A stretch of DNA of 64,000 nt. It comes from Cenococcum geophilum 1.58 (lineage: Eukaryota; Ascomycota; Dothideomycetes; Gloniales; Gloniaceae). This document shows, piece by piece, positions 1 through 11,914 of this stretch. Location: assembly GCA_001692895.1 (NCBI GenBank), contig KV748176.1, forward strand, positions 1,426,001 to 1,490,000, read 5' to 3'. Every line of letters starts with the position of its first letter. Within the stretch, counting starts at the first letter, position 1. Position numbers and translations under genes: made by a program. The notes beneath the pieces were generated by a model. That model was given only the letters and a program-made list of their open reading frames with translations, did not search any database and was not told where the DNA came from.

Positions 1-909
1 AAGCTTTCTACGGCGTACCACCCCCAGACAGATGGTTAGACGGAGATTATAAATCAATACTTGGACCAGAGACTCCGGCCCTTCGTTAACTACTTCTAAG
101 ATAACTGGGGCGAAGTGCTACCTCTAATAGACTACGCCCAGGCGACCCTACCCCACGACTCTACGGGATTTGCACCTATCCAACTAGAAATAGGGTATCT
201 ACCCCAAACAAGCTTTAACTGGGATAGGCCAGAAGGACCACAGACCGTACGCGAGAAACTGTCTTATGAGGAAGCCCAGCAGTACGCTAAGCGCTTAGAG
301 GAAGCCTGGACGGTAGCCCGTACGAACCTAGAAAAGGCCCAGAAATTAATAAAACAGCAGGTAAATAAGTATAGGCGCGAGCCCGACTTTACCGTAGGTA
401 ATATGGTTTGGGTTATAATAAAGAACTAGAAGACGGAACGGCCTAGCCGTAAGCTCAATTATTAGATGGCAGGACCGTATAAGGTCCTTAAGAAAATAGG
501 CAATTCGTATAAAGTAGAGCTCCCAGATTTAATCAAGGTTTACCCTATCTTCTCGCCGGATAAGCTACGGAAGGCTGCGAACGACCTATTACCTGGACAA
601 AAGAACGAACCCCCCCTGCCGATTTAAGTCAGTGGCGATAATAAATAGGAAATTAAAGAGATACTGGCCTGTAAGCTAGTAAGGAAAATGCTAAAGTACC
701 GCGTTAGTTGGAAAGGCTATGACCCAGATCCTACCTGGTACCCTATATAAAACTTTATTAGCAGCCCCCATAAGCTTTAAGAATTCTATAGCCGTTACCC
801 TAATAAACCGGGACCGCCAAAGTACCTAGACGAATGGATGGAATGCTGGCATAATAAAGATGATAAGCTACCGGAAGAGCATAAAGATAGGAACGCCCTA
901 TGGGCATAA
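1..909 (+). pseudogene. Ty3/gypsy pol, C-terminal part: integrase end plus chromodomain
   Basis: Frame 1 reads the end of the integrase core (TAYHPQTDGQTE-like, with the second Q now a TAG stop), a Lys/Arg-rich C-terminal domain with a [12 protein letters not shown] stretch (GPY/F-type module), and then a chromodomain (YRVSWKGYDPDPTWYP). The frame ends at a TAA at 907-909. In-frame stops at about 430, 463, 646 and 748 mostly fall where Gln is expected, as RIP of CAG/CAA would produce. In chromoviruses the chromodomain tethers integrase to modified histones. The longest uninterrupted part is 115-429. It is not functional as read. Confidence 0.85.
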
Positions 910-957
910 TACGGACATACAAAGCCTGAGGGCAGGCTTTTGCGGAGGGGGGGGAAA

Positions 958-1206
958 TGTTACGGCACTGGCAGAACTTGGTAGAACTTGACTGGCAGAA
1001 CTTGGCAGAACTTGACTGGCAGAACTTGGCAGAACTTTNAGGTCACGTGACTAGAGGACCGNATAAAAGAACCCTACTTCGACCGGCGCTGCTCTTCTTC
1101 TCCTTTCCTTTCTCTAGCTTTAGATCCTCGTTTATAGACTACCAATNNTANAGGCTTGCGCGTCTCTCTTGTCGTGCTCGTGCCTCGATTGACTGAGTCG
1201 CTAACA
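958..1206 (+). repeat. 3' LTR of gypsy-1
   Basis: The LTR begins TGTTACGG directly after a G-rich polypurine tract and ends CGCTAACA, giving TGTTA...TAACA ends. Near its start are three tandem copies of a 24-bp unit rich in TGGCAGAACT. A CACGTG box (about 1044) and an A/T-rich TATAAAAG-like motif broken by an N (about 1062) look like a promoter. The end point is inferred from the inverted ends alone, as no second LTR is in the window. Confidence 0.65.
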
Positions 1207-1209
1207 CTT

Positions 1210-2355
1210 TTAGTGTTCCTTATAGTGGCCGCCTACGGTCTTTTAACTCGCCTATATAGTACTAGCGTCTAGGGGGTCTCCTAAGCCATCTAGCTTTTAG
1301 GTGGTCTCCCTAGGAGTTTACTTAGAAAAGCGTTGCCCTTTTTAGGTTCTGTTTCCTAAGCCTAAGTCTATAGAGCCTATACTGTAACCGCGCTTTATAC
1401 GCGATAATTTGCCGCTACTACTTACGCGATCTTCTGCGAGCTTTATAATATTAAGCAATTACTCTATATAGTGGATTTCGTTAAAGAGGTCTTTAGCGGT
1501 TCTTACCTATTAGGCGAAGTTCTGGCGGAAGAGCTCTGCTTATAGGTGGGCTAGAAGATATAAGAACTAAAAGTCTACCTATTATTTAGGATTAATAAAA
1601 GGGGTATATAAGAAGAGGTCCTCTAAGCTACGTATATAGGCTAGGAAGACGTTAAACCTCTAGTTCTCCTTTATAACAGCTATATAGTATATTATAGCGT
1701 TATTAAAGCGTCTCACTATAGGGTTCCTAATCTGGTCTTAGACTATAGTCTTAAATTCGTCCTATAGTAAAGGACCCTTATCCTTAGTGCCTAACCGGCG
1801 ATGAACTAGTTAGGTAATTATCTTCTCTTTTATAAGACCTTTAATAGCCTAGCGCGTGCGTCGCTTATAGTTATAGTTAGCGTTATTAACCTTAAATTGG
1901 TTCTTAACTACGGCGATCTACTAGTTAAAGTGCTATTAAGTAGTACCGTTAATATCGGGTAGTGACTTCTTAACTAGGGCGTTAAGATTTATTCGGCGTA
2001 TACGTTCGCCATGTAACTTGTGCTCTTTACTAAAGAGGCAACAGGAGGGCTTTGTTGAATCAATAATGCTCTATAAGTTAGCTATTTTCTTAGCTAGCTT
2101 ATCTAGCTCCTTTATATTAGCGGTATTAGGTAGGACGCTAGTAACCTTACTAAGCTCTTATTAAGCCTAGGTGTATAAATTAAACTAGTCTCTAGCATTT
2201 ATAGATATCTAATCGTTTTAAGATTCGGAAAATAGCTTAGATACTACTAGTATGCTTCTAGCGGTTTCGTCTACACTAGATCCTAAGGCGTTCTGCGGTT
2301 ACATCGCTAGCGTATTACCGTCGGGTATAGGCGTCGGTTTTCTTTTTAGAGGCAT
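1210..2355 (-). pseudogene. Unidentified RIP-broken coding sequence (gag-like?)
   Basis: Reading leftwards from an ATG at 2353-2355, one minus-strand frame stays protein-like for about 380 codons, and nearly all its stops are TAA/TAG at plausible Gln positions. The protein would be hydrophilic, rich in Lys, Asn and Gln, with helical stretches such as KELDKLAKKIANL and LLAHLQAELFRQNF and no zinc knuckle or catalytic motif that I can see. Lying beside a retroelement it could be a gag-like protein, but I do not recognise it. The strand and frame are well supported; the function is unknown. Confidence 0.45.
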
Positions 2356-3090
2356 TATAGAAAAATTAAACCGGCTATCCTCCTAAGGGGATTAGTAAGG
2401 ATTTAAATGTGAGGTAAGGATATAAATAGGGAGTCCAATAATAGAATAATAGGTATATTATATAGATAGAGACGAATCCTTAAGGGAAAAGGAGGAGTCT
2501 ATGTGCGAGGTAGGAAGGGTTTTCCCTAGGTATATATAGAGTACGTGCCTTACGGGCGAGTCACCCCTAGGTTGCCCCAGGGTCGCCTATATCTTACGGC
2601 TATATAACTATCTACTTAGGTTTCACCTAATAATATTTAAAAAGCATCTGTATTATAAAACTGGTCCTAGATATATATAAGATATATTCTATAAAAATAG
2701 TAAGCTAATAATTATATGCTTTTAAAAAGGCTAGGTAGAAATACTATTAACGTTAAAAACGTTTAAAATTAATATATCGTTTAAATAAGTCGGTACAGCT
2801 AGGCTAGATAAGGTTGTAATTGCTATAAATGTCCCTAGAATTAATAAAGGTATTATATAACCCAGTTATATTACAGTTATATCTTTATTCTAATAAGGCT
2901 ATAGTTATTATACTAATAAGAGTTTTTGTAAACTAAGCTATAGGCCGATTAGCAGAGATATATTAACAACTTTTCTATACTATATTCTGCTTATATAAGA
3001 ATTGCGGCTATTTAACTTATTAGAGTTATATCCATAAACGTAGATTTTATATAGCTTTTATAGATATAAATAGGGCGTAGGTAAAAGGTA
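2356..3090. other. RIP-eroded AT-rich DNA, no gene seen
   Basis: The first 280 bp are moderately G/C-containing. From about 2600 the sequence is almost pure A/T with a large excess of TA steps. I found no frame that stays protein-like. Confidence 0.6.
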
Positions 3091-3222
3091 TTTTATATTT
3101 TTATTTTTATTTTTATATCCATTGTATTATACTACGTACAATACTACGCATACAGCCTCTGGGCTATGGCGCTATAGTTCTATATATATAAATCCTCCCT
3201 AGGCAGCTTAATATGTACTAGT
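3091..3222 (-). repeat. 3' terminal fragment of a LINE (poly-T on the plus strand)
   Basis: A T-rich run at about 3093-3115 followed by roughly 120 bp is the reverse complement of the last part of the LINE ending at 8268. Both share the stretch from TGGATATA back through GGGCTATGGCGCTATAGTTC. Similarity stops at GTACTAGTAGCTA. The poly-A is interrupted by T residues. This is the 3' end of another copy, on the opposite strand. Confidence 0.75.
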
Positions 3223-3745
3223 AGCTAAGTGGACACTCTGGCCCGTTTTAAATATTAGGGGGAGCTCCTAGCCTATTAGTGTCTTGTCCTAGTATTTTGC
3301 TCACTACTGTCTAGTTTATACTAAAATCGCACTAAAGAAATCCTAGCTCTTTTATCTATTTCTGCCGTATTCTGCCGTTTCTAAAGTAGAAAAAGCGCTC
3401 TAAAAGATAGATTTTTTTCCCTATAGTTTTGCATATAAGAATAAGAGAAACAACATAGCTTACTAGCTTAAAAGTAGCTACCAATTACCCCTAAGCGACT
3501 TTTTATTCTGTACCTATTTTCCCCTTCTTGCTAAAGAAATAGGTAGGGAATTAGTAATTAATAGCTACTCTCCCCGAAAGTAGGCTATTAATAGTATTTT
3601 ATAAGGGCGAACCTCGTTACATAAACCCACTCCCATAGGAAAATTTTCACGAGGTTGTCTGTATAGGGTATAAACACCAATTCGCCTATACACCTTATAT
3701 TTAACGTGCTAATGGTAACACGGGCCAGCTCCCTTCCCCTATCCC
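3223..3745. other. Non-coding stretch next to LINE 3' end
   Basis: No gene is seen. It contains a doubled TTCTGCCGTATTCTGCCG motif at about 3360-3380, which recurs in the LTR and DIRS-like elements of this window. Confidence 0.4.
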
Positions 3746-3764
3746 CATAGCTACCCTAGCAGTG

Positions 3765-3815
3765 CATCGTCTGCGGTACGCCTACGGTGCGCCTACGGTA
3801 CGCCTGCGGTCCTCT
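3765..3815. repeat. 12-bp minisatellite
   Basis: About four copies of a 12-bp unit of the form GCCTACGGTRC(G) occur in a row. The array is G/C rich and little affected by RIP. Confidence 0.65.
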
Positions 3816-3837
3816 ATAGTTTAATTGCCTATAGCGC

Positions 3838-4045
3838 AACAGCCGTAGACCGGTTGTAGTAGAGGTCGTCTACAGTATAACGGCTGTAGACTGGTTGTAA
3901 AAGGTCGTCTGCTCTGCAGCAGACTGGTTGTAGAGGAGGTCGTCTGCCCTGCGGCAGACAGTTGTAGAGGAGGTCGTCTGCCCTGCGGCAGACAGTTATA
4001 GAGGGGGTCGTCTGCTCTGTGGCAGACTGGTTGTGGTGGAATCGT
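3838..4045. repeat. 34-36 bp hairpin-forming minisatellite
   Basis: Five to six tandem units each contain the palindrome GTCTGCC(N)GGCAGAC followed by a linker close to AGTTGTAGAGGAGGTC. Differences within the arms are often matched on the other side (CTCTGCAG versus CCTGCGG), so the palindrome is kept between units. Confidence 0.75.
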
Positions 4046-6126
4046 TGGTTGTGGTAGCTAGCGTCGTGGTGACGTGTCTTTAGGGGGTATACAACCGGCG
4101 GCGCCCTTGCGACGACGGACGGAGGAGCAAAGGGGAGGCGGGTATTTTATAATGCGTATATATTAAAGATATTACTAAAATATATTAGGGCTTGGCCTTT
4201 ACCTAGTAGATATTGACCCCTCGCAGACCTAGTAGGGCTATATAAAGTCTGCAATTATATATTGCCAAATCCACATTCTTTGTGGTATTCGTTAGGTTAT
4301 TAGAGCCGGAAATATAGGCTAAGATAGTATTGGGCAATATATGGCTTTAATTATAGAGGCTATAAGCCACAAGCAATACTACAAAATTTTAGACGCGATT
4401 AAAGGTATAGAGATATTATATCCCTAATTAATCTATACTATATCCATATTCTAATATTTACGGTTATAGAAAAGTACAGTAATAACTATAAAATCGTAAA
4501 CTGGTGTTAATATAAGCGATATATATATATTATATCTAGAATAAATTTACATTGTAATAAAATAGACAGTAATATATTCTCTATAATTGTAAAGAATATA
4601 AACGCCGTTAAATACTCCCATTTTCGAGCAAATAATCTTAGGCGTTAATTAAGCCTTTTAGCTGCTATTTTAATGTTAGTATATCTTATATATCCGTAAT
4701 ATAGTATTATAGTAACGATTATAGTAGATAAAGAATTAATGTTTTTAATTTTAAAGCGTGGAAGGCGTATTATCAGCATGGGATTTTATATATATCGCGA
4801 ACTATATCTATCGCCGAAAGAATAGCTCTAATAAAGAAGCGTAATGTATAAATTTATTATGGCTCTAATGTGGATATATCGCTAATATAATCTTCTATAG
4901 TTTTACGAGTTTTAAAAGAGCTAGAAAAATTAAGAAAACAGGCCCGTACTAATAAAGGAAAAGCTAATACTATATTTATAAGTATTAAAGAGGATAAAGA
5001 TTTTAATTTTGATAATATTATATTAGATATATTATCTTCTAGAACTAGTATACGCCTATAGTCGCAATTACGAAGTTCGCAAGGTGTATGATTAAAATCT
5101 CGCTTACAATCTCTTGCCTCTATTCGCTTTGGTATATTATATTCTAAATCTTACTAAATTCTATAAAGCTAATATTTTTTAGTTTCCTCTATTACAACAT
5201 TAAATAATAGTTAGGTTTCGCTCTCTCCTAGGCCTATTTTACTATTAGGTAGGATTATTTAGATATATACTTAATATATCTAGCTTATAAGCTAACTATA
5301 TCTAGAATATAAGAGTAGCTTATAGTCCTTAATTTATATAACTGTTACTTAATAAGCTTAATTCTTATAATAGTTAACGCTATAGCAATCCTAATTAAAT
5401 ATTCGCAAGTAAAAAGCCTGGGTTCTACGTATAGAAGCTAAAGCAAAAGCAATTAAACTATAAAATTAGAAGATGGAATTGGAGCTTAGAAAATTAAAAC
5501 AAGAACTTAGTTAATATAAATTTTTATATTCACGAGTATAAAGGGCAGAGGTTATATTAAGGTAATTACCTAAATAGAGTAATATTATAATGTCTAAGAG
5601 AAAGCCTAACCCAAATTCTCCGCGCTATGCCTATACTCCGCGCAATATTCTATAGCCTATGTATAATACTTTATAGTGTCCATAATATAACTAGGATATA
5701 ACTAGCATGTATCTAAGATGCATAAACGCCTTAACCTATTTAACCTATACGGCGTAGTCCTCCTTAGTATTAAACGACTCCCTGTTATTAAAGTCATCTA
5801 TAACCTCCGGCAGTATTATATTAGGTAAAACGAAGTTCTATTTATAATTAGATTATAGATATATTAATAATATAATTAAAAACTATAAGTATACCTTATT
5901 AAACCAGATATATATACCCCAGTTAGATAAGTATACTATTTACATTAGATCTAAGATATAACAGAAATATAACTAGTAAACTTACTCTTATTACTGGTCC
6001 TATATAAAGAACATTTCTAATTCTTAGGTTTGCTAATAACCTTAAATATCGCGACGCGATTAGGCTATATTAAAGTTAGATTATAGTTATATAGTAATTA
6101 TAACTACCTAAACTTACCTTACTCTT
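4046..6126. other. RIP-eroded AT-rich region, left half (unidentified repeat)
   Basis: The DNA is strongly TA-biased. A stretch at about 4740-5150 (plus) could once have coded a Lys/Glu-rich protein (ELEKLRKQARTNKGK) but I cannot name it. From about 5840 a motif close to TTAGATTATAGATATA recurs about every 100 bp, and it continues beyond the LINE after 8283. The two halves were therefore one unit before the LINE inserted. Confidence 0.45.
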
Positions 6127-6140
6127 AGAGGTTAATAGAA
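6127..6140. repeat. Target-site duplication of LINE, left copy
   Basis: AGAGGTTAATAGAA precedes the LINE 5' end and is repeated exactly at 8269-8282, directly after the poly-A tail. Confidence 0.9.
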
Positions 6141-8268
6141 CCTTTTACCACACATGCAACCTTACCAAAAGGTAGCGCCGCACTTCAAAACTTACGCATA
6201 CCCATCTTACCACCAAAAACAATCGATTTTCCAACTTTCAAGACCCAATTCCTACTGCTTAGCAAGCTATAGGTGGATTTAATTGTCGTTTTACCCCCTT
6301 TCCCCCAATAGAAAATTCTTCTTAGGGGTGGTCCTAGCTTGTAAGCGAGGCACGGACAGGAACACCAAAACTACTACTACTACCACCACCACCAATACCA
6401 GGGGTCTAGTATTACTACTACCTTTAAACCTAATCTCCCCAGAAATCCTCTAGTAGGATTAGTAAGGAAAAAGGGTACAAGGATAGTAAAAACTAGAAAA
6501 CTCCCCCTACAAGATGCCAAGGCCTACTAGGCCTAAAAAGAAACCTCCTATAGAGACAAGTGACGACAACGAGTCTATAGGCGAAACCCCTATAGAAAGA
6601 AATGATAATAGATTTCTATTTTCATCTTCTTTTCTTTCTCCTCCCAGCTTATCTAAGAAGGGAGAGAAAAGAGAACATCCTTAAACTTCTCCTGAAAAAG
6701 AAAACCAAAAACCTGTAAAAAAGAAACCAATGACTACTACGGATGGCACACCTAGTACACCTATACCTTTTCCTCCCCTTTCTCTAGAACAACACCTATA
6801 AAAAGCTCTAGAAAGCCTAACCTAGGCATATAAAGGGCTAGAAAAAGAAGAAGAAAAAGAACAAGTTAAATAGCTAGAGGACTATACAAGGAGTATCCTA
6901 GCAGGAGAAAACCCCTTTATAAAAGGAAAAGAAAAAGAAAAGACAAAAGATGTCCTAAAAGGACTAGTCGAAGAAGTAAGAGCTCTCCGTAAGGAGGTAG
7001 CCCCTACTAAAGAAACCTACGCAGAGAGGCTAAAGAAGGACCTCCCTACTTCGTCCTCTCTACCCTCCTCGTCACTACTATTTCCTACTCCTTCTACTTC
7101 TACTAGAAGTAAGAAAAAGCAGCTACAAGAAAAAAAGCTAGTCTTAATTACAGACTAAAAGGACCAACCTCTAGATACCTTCTCTATACGAAATAAAGTC
7201 AATCAACTATTTGCATCAAAACTGCAAGTAGAAAAACCTGTTTTAGCATCTATAGCTAGAACTAAGGGAAAACAAAATATCCTCCTTACGACTACGGAAG
7301 AGTATAATGCGGATTTCCTAGTTAAATANAAGGAAATCTGGCATAACTGCTTTACCTTTCAAAGAGAACAAAAACTAGAACCATGGGTTCAAATTATAGC
7401 CCATGGGGTTCCTACCCTACCTTTCCTAGGAGGAGGCTCTAAGCTTCTAAAAGAAGAAATTGAGACCTTTAATCCTATAAGGNTACAAGGACTACCTAGA
7501 TGGATCTCATCTAGTGTAAAAAGACACGATCCACAGACCAGATTTGGCTCTATAGTTTTTACTATAGAGAACGAAGAAAAAAGACAAGAAATCCTTAAGC
7601 AAAAAGAGATATCAATTGCAGGTACAGCTACTAAGGTAGTAAAATACCTCGAAGTCTCTCCTACTACACAGTGTACGAACTGCCAAAAATTTGGCCATAT
7701 AGGAGACAGGTGCTCTACTAGGGCCTGCAGATACTGTGCAGCTGCACATTTATCTAAAGACCATTCCTGTTCTACCTGTATAATAANAGGCAGGCCTTGC
7801 CAGCATANCACCCCTCTTTGCATTAATTGTAAAGAAAAACACTTTGCTAATAGTAAAGACTGCGAGACTCTTAAAGCTGCTAAACTAGTACGCGAAGAAG
7901 ACTCTATGGAAGAATAAAACAGATAGGATTCTAAAAGGGGGTAACTCCTACTAGGCTCTTAAAACGATATTAGAGAGCAAAAGGANAGAAATAAATTGCA
8001 AAAGGACAGGGACAGGGGTTAGGATTTCTTATAGTTTTTCTTACCATTTTCTCATTCCCTAGTAGTTGTAGTATCTTAGTATTTTACTAGGAAACTATAA
8101 ACTCCTAATTTAGGGGTTTATAAACTACTAGGACATAGCTACTAGTACATATTAAGCTGCCTAGAAAGGATTTATGTATATAGAACTATAGCGCCATAGC
8201 CCAAGGCTGCATGCACAGTATTGTACGTAGTATAATACAATGGATATAAAAAAAAAAAAAAAAAAAAA
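6141..8268 (+). mobile_element. Non-LTR retrotransposon (LINE) derivative with ORF1 only
   Basis: This 2.13-kb element has a 5' leader of about 370 bp, one gag-like ORF1, a 3' region of about 330 bp and a pure A tail of 20-21 bases. A 14-bp direct duplication of the target flanks it, as expected for target-primed reverse transcription. No endonuclease or reverse transcriptase ORF2 is present, and there is no room for one between 7917 and the tail. Its tail region matches the LINE end at 3091-3222. It is much less RIP-damaged than its surroundings, so it probably inserted late and was presumably mobilised by a full-length relative. Confidence 0.88.
6514..7917 (+). pseudogene. LINE ORF1 (gag-like, zinc-knuckle) with about five stops
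   Basis: The 468-codon frame runs from the ATG at 6514 to the TAA at 7915. The first half is Lys/Glu/Pro/Ser rich with a charged helix. The second half has the conserved gag part and C-terminal CCHC-type knuckles: CTNCQKFGHIGDRC, then a CRYC...H...C unit and CINCKEKHFANSKDC. Such ORF1 proteins bind element RNA, as in Tad-type fungal LINEs. Five in-frame stops lie in the 5' half (about 6683, 6799, 6820, 6871 and 7156), most at Gln-type positions. N bases at about 7329, 7483, 7787 and 7808 leave small uncertainties. Assignment to the Tad clade is inference. Confidence 0.82.
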
Positions 8269-8282
8269 AGAGGTTAATAGAA
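8269..8282. repeat. Target-site duplication of LINE, right copy
   Basis: An exact copy of 6127-6140, directly after the A tail. Confidence 0.9.
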
Positions 8283-10224
8283 TTCTAAAACGGAATATAA
8301 TATATATCTACTTAACTAGCTCCTTTATATAATCTAGTTAGATCTATAATATAATAAGATTATAAATAATAATATACCTAGATCTGCTAAAGTTGCTTTG
8401 CGTTTTCCACGACCTTTAGCTATTAAGGGTATATTTTTAGCTAGGGGGGCTAAAATATATTAGCAATATATTCTAGCCTTCTCACTGCTTTACTAATAGG
8501 TCATATAACCTACAGTTCCTCCTTCGTATAAATAGCTCTATAAAGTGTCTTCTAAGCCGCTAAGATAAGTTAGATTTAGGATATAATATAGATATATAGA
8601 TAAACATACTATCCAAATTATCTAATTCTAGTTCTTTTCAACCTCTAGGCTTTACACTCCTAATTATATAGCCTCCACCTTTCTTTATTTTAAGGTTAGA
8701 AGGAGGTTATAATGTAGATATATCTAGGATCTTACTAGAAAATCCGACTTAATATACTTAATCAATCCTCTATAACTATTTACGATTTTTTTTTCCCAAG
8801 CGCAAACAGTATGCTTAGTATTTGGATCCTATTATAATTAGATCTAGGATATAATAAAGATATATAGCACTTATAACTCACAGTCTTCCTAATAATATAA
8901 TCCTATTTATAGAAAATCTCCTCTAGCAGAATATGGACGAGAAAATGTTCGCCGCGGGGCTATATTTAAGTTATATCTTAGATATAAGCTAAATATATAC
9001 TAGATATTACCTTAATATAAAAGAACGGAATCTACCTTGGGCGCTTGTTAAGTCTAAGGTACTATACCTTAATATATTAAGCGGGGGCACTAGAAATGCG
9101 CCTCTTTATAGTATTTAGCTACAGAGCAGCATCATAAGTGCCAGAACCCTCGCCCTTACTACTATCTAAGTCTAGATTAGAATATGGCCTAGAAGCTGCT
9201 GCCCTATTCGCCGAAGTGCTATATATAGCCATTATAGTGGCGTCTGGATCTTATATAGAGCCGCTAGGGCTGCTAAGGACTTTATCAATAATCTATTAAG
9301 GTTAGATTATAGATATAACGTGGTTTTGTCTAAAATATAACTTATATCTTTTGCAACCTCCATCCTAGTAAAAGTATTCACCTTCCTATTTTGCAGAAAA
9401 TTCTTAGTCTATATCCTAATTAGATCCTTCTTATAATCACTAAAAGTCACTTTACCTCATTACAAAATTGCGTGTTTGGACTATTAAGTGGTATCTATTC
9501 TATATTAGATTATAAATATAACCTAAATATATACCTACGCTGCTTACATAGAAGTTATCGCAGTTGTTCTCTAGAGGCTAAAAGGGATTCGGCGGCAACT
9601 AATATAGTTAGGTTAGATTATAATAATAATGGGGATAGAATATTAATAAATACCTCTCCTACTTTAGATTGCTGGTTCTCTAGGCTTTATAGCTATATTA
9701 GATCCTTAATAAAACCTTAATATAACCTTAATATAACCTCCTAAAACTTACCTTATCCATATCATTACCGAGCTCTTTTAAAATTGTGTTGGATAGTAGG
9801 AAGTATTTAATTAAAGCTTATAAACGGCTGTAATGACGTTATAATTGAAATATAATTGCGTTATCGACTCTAAACGTAATGCGATAAGAGTTTAATTATA
9901 TGCTAAGTAAAGCTGTGTCGGAGTTAAAATATTAACACTAGCCGAGGTTTTAGTACCTTAGCGGGCACTAATAGAGCTTTTAATAACACTGGCCAAGCTA
10001 TATACTCTAGGGGATTAGCTAGAGTAAGGGATTAATTCTCCTACGGCCTCTATTTAGGCGGCATAAGGCGGCTTCTAATAGGCTAGGGAATAAATTATAT
10101 ATTTTGTAGAAATATAAAGCCTATACGGGATAGTAAGGTATAGGGACCTAATGATCTAGCGGAAGATTGGGTTATCCGCTTTCCTAAGTTTATTTAGCCT
10201 ATCCTATACTATTTTATATACGTT
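8283..10224. other. RIP-eroded AT-rich region, right half; no gene seen
   Basis: This continues the unit interrupted by the LINE. A diverged motif close to TTAGATCTAGGATATAA, often followed by AGATATAT, recurs at about 8340, 8570, 8700, 8840, 8970, 9300, 9505 and 9610. An open stretch at 9472-9720 is Tyr/Asn/Ile rich and built from this motif, so I do not treat it as a gene. Confidence 0.45.
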
Positions 10225-11614
10225 TTAACTAAGGCTACTACCTAGCCTAAGCCGCCCAAATCTCTACAAACCTTTAACTTGTGCGGTAGAAGAGCATAGG
10301 GTAATAAAATATTACTCTATTTACTCTGCTAGTATCTTTAAATCCTTCTATACTTACTAAAGAATCTCTTTTATCTAGGAATAAAGCCCCCTATCTTTCT
10401 TCTCCTATCTCCTGTCTATTAGGAAAACCACCTTTTATAGCTTATTAACCTATGGGACTAGCGGCTAGTAATAAGGTGTAAATGCCTTAGCTATATAGTT
10501 AAGAAAATGCCCTTTCCTATTTACTAGCCCCAATTTTAACTTAGCTAACTTAGTAGTATTCTTATAGTTCTAACGCTTAAATTTAGTTAGACTAATATCT
10601 TTACCCGGCCTATTATAGTGTACGTATATCTAGAAAAGCACCTAAAAAAACAACTCCAGATTATGCCTAAAGGAGTGTTTCTCGCCTAGAAGCACTCCTA
10701 TAGCTATAAACGCTCTTATACCGGTCTTATCCTATACTCCTAAAGGTCCTTCTCGCTTCTCTTTTATCGCGAGATTAAAGTCAATTAAGAATGCCAGCTA
10801 AGAAGGATTATTATCTTCCTTGTTTATTATAAGGTTGCCTATTAAAATATTATATTAGATAACACCGGCCTATATATATAAAGACTTATATCCTTTAATG
10901 CTACCCTTTAGTGCAGTAAGTATTATAGCCCAAGAGCTTACCTTATAAAGAGGCTTTCTATAGTTACTAGTAATAATATATTAATATACGCGATTCTACT
11001 TAATAGGGCGCTTAGTTAGAGAGGTTAAATATAGGCGCTTACTGGGTAGTAATAGGGCGCTATAACTAGAAGACCTCTTTCTACTAGAACTTTAACCTTT
11101 TCTTATACTACCTTGTACTCTAACCAGTCTTAAAAGTATTATTAAGCCCTCTAGCTTATAGTTTGTTGCTTTAGTAATATCTAGCCCCTTACGGATATTA
11201 AAGATATTATTATTTTATCCACCTATATAAATAGTCTTATAGTAATAGTACCTGGCTACGTTAACTACTCCCTTCTTTAATATCTTATATAGCAGTTTGC
11301 CTTCTTCCTCGCGCTCTAGGTACTACTATAAGTCTTTAATAATAAGGGGTTTCTTAGAGGTGTCCCTTTTATAATATCCTTTCTAGTAAGTTATCGCCTA
11401 ACCTATAACGTAGCGTGCCCGCTTAATAATATTATTAAGGATAAGACGCTTAGTCTAGCCGTTGCGTATAATTTTAATATACCGTTTACCGTCTAATGTT
11501 AGAATAGTAGGATCGAACCTAAGCTACTCCTTATTTATTTAGAGAAATCCTAATATTACTAACATCGGGAAAATATTCGCAGGATGAGATTCAAGTAGAC
11601 TTTGGTTTTCGCGT

Positions 11615-11865
11615 TTCGCGTAATTGACATGCAATTTGACCAACTCGACACGCAATTAACCAACTTGACACGCAATTAACCAATTTGACACATCCAAAAG
11701 TCAAATAACACGCAGTTGACCTATTTAACAACTTTAAAAGCTAACTATATATTCCTTAACACGCAGTTGACCTACTTAATAGCTAACTATATATTCCTTA
11801 ACACGCAGTTAACCTATTTAACAACTTTAAAAGCTAACTGTATATTCCTTGACATGCAATTAAGG
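11615..11865. repeat. TTGACACGCAATTAACC-type minisatellite
   Basis: There are about four short units (roughly 20 bp, CTTGACACGCAATTAACCAA-like), then about three longer units (roughly 65 bp) that each contain ACACGCAGTTRACCTA, TTAACA and GCTAACTATATATTCCTT. The same TTGACACGCA words recur inverted near the right end of X1 (about 18580-18650). Confidence 0.7.
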
Positions 11866-11914
11866 TAAAGTTATATACTAATTACGCAAATAAATTTTTA
11901 CACAGTTTTATTAC

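Larger units (their letters stand above)
1..1206 (+). mobile_element. Ty3/gypsy (chromovirus) retrotransposon, 3' portion (gypsy-1)
   Basis: The window opens inside the pol gene of a Ty3/gypsy element. It runs through the integrase C-terminus and a chromodomain to a polypurine tract (about 944-957) and a 3' LTR. The 5' part and the 5' target-site copy lie outside the window. The sequence from about 455 to 908 is closely paralleled by the tail of gypsy-2 at 59646-60103, so the two are relatives. RIP damage is moderate. Confidence 0.88.
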
